Below are positions 57,828-64,000 of a DNA stretch of 64,000 nt, piece after piece (the stretch's first letter is position 1; every line of letters starts with the position of its first letter). A program made the translations under genes and the position numbers. Location: assembly GCA_036404435.1 (NCBI GenBank), contig DASWZN010000032.1, positions 223,610 through 287,609 on the forward strand. Reading direction: 5' to 3'. This DNA is from DASWZN01 sp036404435. Lineage in GTDB: Bacteria; Acidobacteriota; Terriglobia; Bryobacterales; Bryobacteraceae. The notes under the pieces are model-generated. The model searched no databases. It worked only from the letters and a program-made list of their open reading frames with translations, and was not told the DNA's origin.

Positions 57828-58718
57828 CTAGCGGTGCTTCTGCCAGTCGCTATGGACCGCGGCGGGGTTCACGGCCGCCTTCCACTCCGCGTCGAAGCGA
57901 TCGGCGATGTCGGGCCGGTCTCGGAGGGTCATCTCCAACCCCAGCCGGACGTGCGGCGGGGTGAGGTCGTCTTCCTGGAGGCGTTTTGCGATTTCCGGCC
58001 AAACGTTGGTCAGGCCGCCCGCATCCAGCAGGACCACGCGGTCCGCTGTGACGCCGTAGTTCTTCAGGTGCGGGTCCAGGGAGAAGACCCCGCGCTGCCA
58101 TGCCGCGCGCCGCAGTTCCAGGTACCGCTGCAGCCACAGCTCGATCTCATCGAAGCGCCTGGCCCGGGCCAGCTCGTTGATCCGCTCGTAAAGAGTCGTT
58201 TCGGCGCGCTCCGTAGCCTCCGAAACCACCAGCCAGCCGGGCCAGCGGCCCACCTTCACGCGCGTGGGCGGGAACGCGACACGCTCGGGCACCAGCGTCG
58301 TGCCGGCCAGGTGCGCATCGGCCAGCCTCCGGCCGCGCGTTTCGTGCCAACTGTACTGGCGCCACATATGGCGGGCATGCCGGGTGAACCAGATGCCTCT
58401 CGGGACCGATAGCACCAGGACCTGGAACATGAGGCTGAGCGCGCGGATCTGCCTCCCGGGCTTCGCCAGCATCCGCCGCCCAATCTTGCCGGGCAGCAGA
58501 CGATCCAGCTTCCGCAGCAGCTTCCAGGTCAGGATCAGGCCGAGGATTTCGGAGGGATGCCGCTCGCGGCTGACCACCCAATGTTCCGAAGCGTAGGCGA
58601 CCTTTCCGATACCTTCCCCGAGCCGCACCAGGGCGCCACGCGTAAGCTCGCTGGGCGCCTCCCGGAGGACGCGAGTGGCATCGGGCCGCCCGCCGTTCTT
58701 TGATCGCTGTGCCGTCAC
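57828..58718 (-). CDS. Kinase-fold protein of unknown function
   Basis: About 296 residues. The C-terminal half has RGVFSLDPHLKNYGV, a DxHxxN-like catalytic segment, and RVVLLDAGGLTN, a DxG-like metal segment, as in aminoglycoside-phosphotransferase or WaaP-like folds. A middle region with basic residues and a hydrophobic patch (LMFQVLVLSVPRGIW) might lie at a membrane. I could not see a clear beta-3 lysine or glycine-rich loop, so activity is uncertain. The frame is open to 58856, but the only usable early start is GTG 58718, about 10 nt after AAGGG. It lies just upstream of the Lol-like operon on the same strand. Confidence 0.55.
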   Translation of the reverse strand: MTAQRSKNGGRPDATRVLREAPSELTRGALVRLGEGIGKVAYASEHWVVSRERHPSEILGLILTWKLLRKLDRLLPGKIGRRMLAKPGRQIRALSLMFQVLVLSVPRGIWFTRHARHMWRQYSWHETRGRRLADAHLAGTTLVPERVAFPPTRVKVGRWPGWLVVSEATERAETTLYERINELARARRFDEIELWLQRYLELRRAAWQRGVFSLDPHLKNYGVTADRVVLLDAGGLTNVWPEIAKRLQEDDLTPPHVRLGLEMTLRDRPDIADRFDAEWKAAVNPAAVHSDWQKHR

Positions 58719-58981
58719 GCTCGAATCGCCCTTCCGACTTATACGCGCATTTCGGCCCGCGCGCAATAGCGGGGCGGTCCCTACAACGTCGTGGTTGGCC
58801 CGTCCCGATGCTTGCCCAAAGCCCGCGGAAGGAGGCGACAGCAATTCTCGCCGCAATCGAAGTCGCGATCGGTTTCATATGTCCCTCCACTCAGGTAGGC
58901 GCAGAATGCGCCAGGAAGCTATCACGCCAGACGCTGAAATTGGAGGGGGCCGGGGGCAGCGGTATGATTAAGGCATAGACG

Positions 58982-59536
58982 ATGCAGAGGGCGGCACAAG
59001 CTGGTGAGGCGGGCGCACTGGAGAGGCTCACCCCCATCGTTTATAACGAGCTCCGCCGCCTGGCACGCCGCTACATGCGAGGCGAGCGCCCCGGCCACAG
59101 CCTGCAGACTACGGCTCCGGTGAATGAGGCCTACATGCGCCTGGTGAATTATAAGCGCATGCAGTGGCAGAATCGCGGCCATTTCTTTGCGGTTTCGGCC
59201 CAGTTGATGCGGCGCATTCTGGTCGATCATGCGCGCCGCCATAACCTGAAACGCGGGGATGGCGTGCAGCATGTCCCGCTGGAAGAGGCAGCCGTGGTGG
59301 GCGGCGAACGGGCCACGGACCTGGTGGCGCTCGATGACGCGCGGCTCGATCCACGCAAGGTGCAGGTGGTCGAAATGCGCTTCTTTGGCGGACTCAGCGT
59401 CGAAGAGACGGCCGAGGTACTGAGAGTGTCGCCCGTCACCGTGATGCGCGACTGGAGCACTGCCAAGGCGTGGCTCTACCGTGCACTGACCGGCGGGACA
59501 GGCGATGGATTCCGAACGATGGAAACGGGTCGATAG
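58982..59536 (+). CDS. ECF-type RNA polymerase sigma factor (acidobacterial Sig-70_X6-like), shortened
   Basis: A 184-residue sigma factor that recruits RNA polymerase to a stress or signal regulon. Region 2 is YNELRRLARRYMRGERPGHS with QTTAPVNEAYMRL. Region 4 is VEMRFFGGLSVEETAEVLRVSP with an HTH. The linker reads VALDDARLDPRK, where family members I recall read VALDDALEALARLDPRK, so about seven residues appear deleted in frame. An in-frame stop lies just before the ATG, so the start is limited to 58982. TATGAT at 58963-58968 may be its -10 box. Its end overlaps the kinase gene by 32 bp, suggesting joint expression. Confidence 0.85.
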   Translation: MQRAAQAGEAGALERLTPIVYNELRRLARRYMRGERPGHSLQTTAPVNEAYMRLVNYKRMQWQNRGHFFAVSAQLMRRILVDHARRHNLKRGDGVQHVPLEEAAVVGGERATDLVALDDARLDPRKVQVVEMRFFGGLSVEETAEVLRVSPVTVMRDWSTAKAWLYRALTGGTGDGFRTMETGR

Positions 59537-62519
59537 ACTGCTGCAGTTGGTGCGGGAGCGTTCGCCCGAGGAGCGCGACGCCTTCCTGCGGCAGGCATGC
59601 GCGGGCGACGAGGCGCTCGAGCGCGAGGTCCGGTCCCTGCTGGCTTCCGAGCAGCGGGCCGGAAGCTTCCTCGAGAGTCCAGCTATGGAAGTGGCTGCGC
59701 GGGGCCTCGCTCACCAGCGTCGCAAACCCTCGGAGAAGGCCGCCGATTCCCTCATCGGCCGGATCTTCTCCCATTACCGCATCGTGGAGAAGCTGGGCGG
59801 AGGCGGGATGGGCGTGGTCTACAAGGCCGAGGACACCCGGCTCCGGCGCTTTGTCGCTCTCAAGTTCTTGTCGGACGAATTCGCCCGCGACCCGGATTCT
59901 TTGAATCGTTTCCGGCGCGAGGCCCGGGCCGCTTCCGCGTTGAATCACCCGAACATCTGCACGATTCATGACATCGGCGAGCAGGATGGCCGCTCCTTCC
60001 TGGTTATGGAGTATCTGGAGGGAGCCACGCTGAAGCAGCGAGTCGCCGGGCGCCGCCTGGAGATGGAAACCGTGCTGGCGCTCGGGATTGCGATCGCCGA
60101 TGCGTTGGATGTCGCCCATACGGCAGGCATCGTCCACCGCGACGTCAAGCCGGCGAACATTTTCGTCACGAAAGACGGCCGCGTCAAAATCCTCGATTTC
60201 GGCCTGGCCAAGGTCAGTCAGGCGCCGGGCTCGCTCGACGAGACACAGACGGCCGCTACGCTGCCCGGCATCGTGCTCGGCACGGTCGCCTACATGTCGC
60301 CGGAGCAGGCGCTCGGAAAGCCGTTAGACGCGAGGGCCGACCTTTTCTCCTTCGGCCTGGTGCTCTATGAGATGGCCACGGGCAGGCGTCCCGTGGCTGC
60401 GGTCCGGCTGAGCGCCGAGGTGTCCCCGGAGCTGGAGCGCATCATATCCAAATGCCTTGAGAACGACCGCGAGATGCGCTACCAGCGCGCTTCCGAGATC
60501 CGCACCGACCTCCAGCGCCTGAAGCGGGACACGGATTCGGCGCGGGGGACAACCGCGGCAAAGTCTGGAGGCACAACTAACATCCTAAGACGTTGGAAGG
60601 TGATTGTTCCTGCCGCCGCGGCCGTGCTGGCCTGCCTTGTCGCAGGTTACTTCTATTTTCACCGCTCGCCAAAACTCACGGACAAGGACACCCTTGTCCT
60701 CGCCGATTTCGTCAACACCACGGGCGACCCCGTGTTTGACGGGACGCTTCGCCAGGGGTTGGCGGTGCAGCTCGAACAGTCGCCTTTCCTCAGTCTCGTC
60801 TCCGAGCAGCGTGTCCAGCAGACGCTCCGCCTGATGGGCCGGCCGGCGGATGCGCGGCTTATTCCGGAGCTCGCTCGGGAAATCTGCGAGCGGACCGCAA
60901 GTGCCGCCGTCCTGGAAGGCTCCATTGCAAGCCTCGGAAGCGAGTACGTGTTGGGCCTGCACGCGAAGAACTGCCGCACCGGAGACGTCCTCGACGAGGA
61001 GCAGGTGCAGGCCGCAAGAAAAGAGGACGTTCTGAATTCCCTCAGTCGGATTGCCAGTAGATTCAGAACCCGAGTCGGCGAATCGCTCGCCACGGTCGCA
61101 AACCACGAGACTCCGCTGGCCGAAGCGACCACGCCATCGCTCGAAGCCTTGAAAGCCTACAGCGCGGGCATGAAGGTTGCCTTTTCAGGCGGTGATGCCG
61201 CCGCGGTGCCTTTTGTCGAGCGCGCCATTGAGATCGACCCCCAATTCGCGATGGCACATGCGTTCCTGGGGCGCCTGTACGGCGATATCGGAGAGTCTGT
61301 CCTGTCCGCGGAGAGCACGCGCAGAGCCTATCGGTTGCGGGATCGCGCCAGCGATCGGGAGAGGTTCTTCATCACGGTCAGCTACGATCTGCAGGTGACG
61401 GGAAACATGGAAACGGCGCAACAGAACTGTGAGTTGTGGGCGCAAACGTATCCTCGTGACGTACATCCCCACGGAATGTTATCGGGACAAGTTTACCCAG
61501 GCTTCGGCCAGTATGAAAAGGCGGTCGAAGAAGCCGAGAGATCTATCGGGCTCGATCCGGACTTCGTTCCCGGCTATGAAAACCTCGCCTTCGACTACAT
61601 TTACCTTGACCGCCTGGGGGAAGCCGCGAACACCCTTCAACGAGCCGCCGCGCGCAAACTGGAAATCCCCGACTTTTTGGTCCTGCGATACTACATCGCG
61701 TTCTTAAAGGGTGACAAGACCGGAATGGAGCGGGAAGCGGCTCAGGCTCAGGGAACACTCGGAGCGGAGGACTGGGTCTCCCACCAGGAGGCTCTTGTTT
61801 CGGCTTATTCCGGTCACTTACAGCAGGCAAGGAGGATGTCCCGGCGCGCGGTCGAGTTGGCTCAGAAGGCGGCCCAGCGGGAAAGGGCGGCTACGTACGA
61901 AGCCGGAGCGGCGCTGTGGGAGGCCTTTTTCGGGAATGCGTCTGCGGCCGGGCGGAGCGCGATGGCAGCACGCGAGCTTTCCAAGGGCCGGGATGTAGAG
62001 TATGGCGCTGCCTGTGCACTGGCCCTCTCGGGCGATTTTTCCCGCTCGCAAGCGCTCGCGAACGATCTGGAAAGACGCTTCCCGGAGGATACCTCCGTCA
62101 GATTCAATTACGTGCCGGCGCTTCGTGCGCTCTTCGCGCTGAACCACGGCGAGCCTTCGAGCGCTATCGAGTCGCTGCAAATCGCACTTCCCTATGAGCT
62201 GGCCCTGCCAGGCAGCAGCTTTCTTGGATTCTTCGGGGCCCTCTATCCGGTCTATGTGCGCGGCGAGAGCTATCTGGCCGCGCACCGGGGCGCCGAAGCC
62301 GCCACCGAGTTCCAGAAGATTCTCGATCACCGCGGCCTCGTTTTCAGCGATCCCGTGGGCGCAGCGGCGCGCCTGCAATTAGGCCGCGCGTTCGCCTTGT
62401 CGGGAGATACGACCAAGGCAAAGGCTGCCTATCAGGACTTCCTCACCCTCTGGAAAGACGCCGACCCCGACATGCCGATCCTCAAGCAGGCCAAAGCGGA
62501 ATACGCCAAGCTGCACTGA
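59505..62519 (+). CDS. Ser/Thr protein kinase with membrane helix and TPR sensor half
   Basis: A 1004-residue kinase of the acidobacterial type. The N-terminus has a helical leader (about 1-80). The kinase domain runs about 86-345: GGGGMGVV P-loop, VALKFLS lysine, HRDVKPAN at 211-218, DFGLA at 231-235, SPEQAL. After MATGRRPV the sequence jumps to AAVRLSAEVSPELER, and the usual segment of about 20 residues (FxGxTSAxIFxAIL) is missing, so the alpha-G region is cut short. A membrane helix at about 365-385 is followed by a long TPR-like region. The sigma factor overlaps it by 32 bp; the two likely form a signalling unit. Kinase activity may be affected. Confidence 0.88.
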   Translation: MDSERWKRVDRLLQLVRERSPEERDAFLRQACAGDEALEREVRSLLASEQRAGSFLESPAMEVAARGLAHQRRKPSEKAADSLIGRIFSHYRIVEKLGGGGMGVVYKAEDTRLRRFVALKFLSDEFARDPDSLNRFRREARAASALNHPNICTIHDIGEQDGRSFLVMEYLEGATLKQRVAGRRLEMETVLALGIAIADALDVAHTAGIVHRDVKPANIFVTKDGRVKILDFGLAKVSQAPGSLDETQTAATLPGIVLGTVAYMSPEQALGKPLDARADLFSFGLVLYEMATGRRPVAAVRLSAEVSPELERIISKCLENDREMRYQRASEIRTDLQRLKRDTDSARGTTAAKSGGTTNILRRWKVIVPAAAAVLACLVAGYFYFHRSPKLTDKDTLVLADFVNTTGDPVFDGTLRQGLAVQLEQSPFLSLVSEQRVQQTLRLMGRPADARLIPELAREICERTASAAVLEGSIASLGSEYVLGLHAKNCRTGDVLDEEQVQAARKEDVLNSLSRIASRFRTRVGESLATVANHETPLAEATTPSLEALKAYSAGMKVAFSGGDAAAVPFVERAIEIDPQFAMAHAFLGRLYGDIGESVLSAESTRRAYRLRDRASDRERFFITVSYDLQVTGNMETAQQNCELWAQTYPRDVHPHGMLSGQVYPGFGQYEKAVEEAERSIGLDPDFVPGYENLAFDYIYLDRLGEAANTLQRAAARKLEIPDFLVLRYYIAFLKGDKTGMEREAAQAQGTLGAEDWVSHQEALVSAYSGHLQQARRMSRRAVELAQKAAQRERAATYEAGAALWEAFFGNASAAGRSAMAARELSKGRDVEYGAACALALSGDFSRSQALANDLERRFPEDTSVRFNYVPALRALFALNHGEPSSAIESLQIALPYELALPGSSFLGFFGALYPVYVRGESYLAAHRGAEAATEFQKILDHRGLVFSDPVGAAARLQLGRAFALSGDTTKAKAAYQDFLTLWKDADPDMPILKQAKAEYAKLH

Positions 62520-62533
62520 GCGGAGTATCTCAG

Positions 62534-63745
62534 CTACCCGGCCCGCCGGCGGGCTCTGCCTCGGGGCGAGAACGACCTCACGTGGCGCCGCGGCGCAGGC
62601 AAGGCCGCAGGGTTCTCCTCAAAAGGAACGCCGGGCGAGACCTGCCGCCGCAACAGCCGGGTCTCCAGCGTCCGCTCGATGAGCGCAACGTCCGCGCGCT
62701 GGGCACGGGTAGCGAATGTCGAAGCGGTACCGCGCGCGCCCGCGCGCCCGGTGCGGCCCACGCGGTGAATGAAGTCCCCCGGGGCTTGCGGAAGATCGTA
62801 GTTCACAACGTGCGAGATGCCTTCCACGTGAATTCCGCGGGCAGCGACGTCGGTCGCCACCAGGACGCGATAATATCCTTCCTGGAAGCCCCGCAGCGCC
62901 TGGTTGCGCTGGTTCTGGCTGCGGTCGCCGTGAATGGCCGCGGCCTTCACGCCTTCGCGCGCCAGCGTCTTCGACAGCCGTTCGGCCCCGTGCTTGGTGC
63001 GGGCGAATACGAGGAAGGAGCCCGCCTCCTGCCCCAGCATCCTTTCGAGGAGACCGAGCTTGCGATCCTGCTCGACCTCGTAGAGATGCAGCTCGACCTG
63101 CTCGATGGGCTTCGTGACGGAACCGACGGCAATGCGCACCGCGTCGCGAACGTGCGACTCGACCAGGTGTCTGACCGAGCTTTCCAGAGTCGCCGAGAAG
63201 CACAGCGTCTGGCGATCCGAGGGTATGGTCGCGATAATCCTGTTGATGGAGGGCAGGAAACCCATGTCCAGCATCCGGTCGGCCTCATCGAGGACCAGGA
63301 TGCGAACGCTGCCGAGGTTGACGAGCTTCCGGCCGAGGAAATCGCACAGCCTGCCCGGAGTAGCGATCAGCACCTGCGCGCCGTTACGAAGGGACTGCAA
63401 CTGCGGGCGCTCGCTGAGTCCACCGACGGCGACGGCGGCGCGCACAGGGGTGCCCATCGCCATTTGGCTGAAGGTCTCGGCGATTTGGATGGCGAGCTCG
63501 CGCGTGGGGCTCAGGATGACGGCACGCAGGCCGGAGTTGGACGGCTGCTTCGCGACCAGGTCGATGATGGGCAGGACGAATGCCAGCGTTTTGCCGGTGC
63601 CCGTCTGCGCCGTGGCGACCATGTCGCGTCCGGCCAGCGCCGGCTCGATGGCCAGGGCCTGCACTGGCGTCGGTTCGGTGAAGCCGTGTTTTTTAAGGTT
63701 GCTCTTTAGGGGAGCGGAGAGTGAGAGATCGGAGAAACTTTTCAT
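62534..63745 (-). CDS. DEAD-box RNA helicase (RhlE-like)
   Basis: A 403-residue ATP-dependent RNA helicase. Motif Q (FTEPTPVQ), Walker A AQTGTGKT, PTRELAIQ, GG, TPGRL, DEAD, SAT and HRVGRTGRAG are all present, in the right order. The C-terminal tail is short and arginine-rich, as in RhlE. It acts in RNA remodelling, for example ribosome assembly or cold response. TACAAT (minus, 63832-63827) is a candidate -10 with an 80-nt leader; no Shine-Dalgarno is obvious. Its stop lies 15 bp from the kinase stop. Confidence 0.95.
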   Translation of the reverse strand: MKSFSDLSLSAPLKSNLKKHGFTEPTPVQALAIEPALAGRDMVATAQTGTGKTLAFVLPIIDLVAKQPSNSGLRAVILSPTRELAIQIAETFSQMAMGTPVRAAVAVGGLSERPQLQSLRNGAQVLIATPGRLCDFLGRKLVNLGSVRILVLDEADRMLDMGFLPSINRIIATIPSDRQTLCFSATLESSVRHLVESHVRDAVRIAVGSVTKPIEQVELHLYEVEQDRKLGLLERMLGQEAGSFLVFARTKHGAERLSKTLAREGVKAAAIHGDRSQNQRNQALRGFQEGYYRVLVATDVAARGIHVEGISHVVNYDLPQAPGDFIHRVGRTGRAGARGTASTFATRAQRADVALIERTLETRLLRRQVSPGVPFEENPAALPAPRRHVRSFSPRGRARRRAG

Positions 63746-63826
63746 TTTAGGTTTTGAGGAGGAGAATCGGCGAGCCGACTACCGGTTAGGGGAGAGGGGA
63801 TTGCAGATCAACTTCCAGTCTCTTCT

Positions 63827-63832
63827 ATTGTA
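63827..63832 (-). promoter_or_regulatory. Candidate -10 element (TACAAT) of the DEAD-box helicase gene
   Basis: GCGCTACAAT on the minus strand, about 80 nt before the ATG. The same GCGCTACAAT string stands before the tRNA-Arg and before the LolC-like permease, suggesting a shared promoter style. Confidence 0.45.
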
Positions 63833-63867
63833 GCGCACCTGGCCACCGCTTGCTCGCGCGACTCTTG

Positions 63868-63927
63868 TCTCATGCAAGATGAGCCTGAGCGGGGCACTGG
63901 ATTCTCATACAAGATGAGCCTGAAGCG
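63868..63927 (+). repeat. Two direct copies of a dyad-containing repeat near a probable IS end
   Basis: TCTCATGCAAGATGAGCCTG (from 63868) and TCTCATACAAGATGAGCCTG (from 63904) are near-identical direct repeats. Each contains CTCAT-N5-ATGAG, a small dyad. They lie upstream of the partial frame at 63960 and may be sub-terminal repeats of a mobile element or operator sites. Confidence 0.5.
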
Positions 63928-63959
63928 GAGGATCGGGATGCTGGGTATTGATCATCAGC

Positions 63960-64000
63960 ATGGACGATTCGGAAGCAACGAGCCTGGAACAGATCCGGGC
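63960..64000 (+). CDS. Start of a probable transposase/integrase gene, cut by the window end
   Basis: Only 13 codons are visible: MDDSEATSLEQIR. From memory the LEQIRAF-type opening occurs in integrase-core transposases, and the repeats at 63868-63927 fit the end of an insertion sequence. The evidence is slight and the rest of the gene lies outside the window, so this is a weak call. TATTGAT at about 63945 may be promoter-like. Confidence 0.3.
   Translation, partial: MDDSEATSLEQIR

Overview
The window reads as chromosomal DNA of a high-G+C, Gram-negative soil-type bacterium, most likely an Acidobacteriota member close to Solibacter/Bryobacter. This is inferred from gene style, not from a search. 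The clues are an ECF sigma factor overlapping a Ser/Thr kinase with a TPR sensor half, a second membrane Ser/Thr kinase, a VWFA-type secreted protein, a giant secreted protease with NHL, BACON-like and surface repeats, outer-membrane export genes (TPR-barrel, Wza-like), many GT-C membrane glycosyltransferases, and small interspersed palindromic repeats. No prophage, CRISPR array or complete insertion sequence is present; a probable IS-type gene begins at the extreme right end.

Layout. 1-2372: end of an alkyladenine DNA glycosylase, a phosphomannomutase/phosphoglucomutase and an unknown protein. 2461-17244: a glycan locus with a SAM methyltransferase, a polyprenyl-phosphate-type GT2, an NAD-sugar epimerase and six large multi-pass GT-C or YfhO-like proteins, two of them a tandem duplication. 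17859-19592: DksA/TraR protein, PgeF and a solitary NuoB. 19686-23844: a TPR/beta-barrel protein followed by a family-10/13-like glycoside hydrolase, reminiscent of PgaA/PgaB. 23893-25705: tRNA-Arg(CCG) and a small accessory islet with a membrane protein and an orphan HicB-HTH regulator that has a clear promoter/operator. 25706-34041: a coupled GT39-GH127 pair, a zinc-ribbon Ser/Thr kinase, GlmU and TruB. 34244-41164: ABC exporter, accessory genes (HigA orphan, VWA protein, coiled-coil membrane protein), GtrA and a CDP-alcohol phosphatidyltransferase. 41165-52840: subtilase, ferredoxin, SPFH plus ribbon-helix-helix pair, DinB-like protein, GH31 and a glycosyltransferase-like protein. 52909-64000: Wza-like exporter, radical SAM/SPASM enzyme, a LolCDE-like ABC operon with a LolA-like partner, a kinase-fold protein, ECF sigma plus kinase, a DEAD-box helicase, and the start of a probable IS end.

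How the genes fit together. Sugar activation (the mutase, GlmU) feeds cell-envelope glycan assembly. The GT2 and GT-C enzymes, GtrA and the Wza-like and TPR-barrel exporters point to lipid-linked sugar transfer and polysaccharide export. Two kinases and an ECF sigma supply signalling. One feature recurs: a TANNNT -10-like hexamer ends 6-9 nt before about seventeen start codons, often with no Shine-Dalgarno sequence. Leaderless transcription is probably common here, and I used this to choose several GTG/TTG starts.
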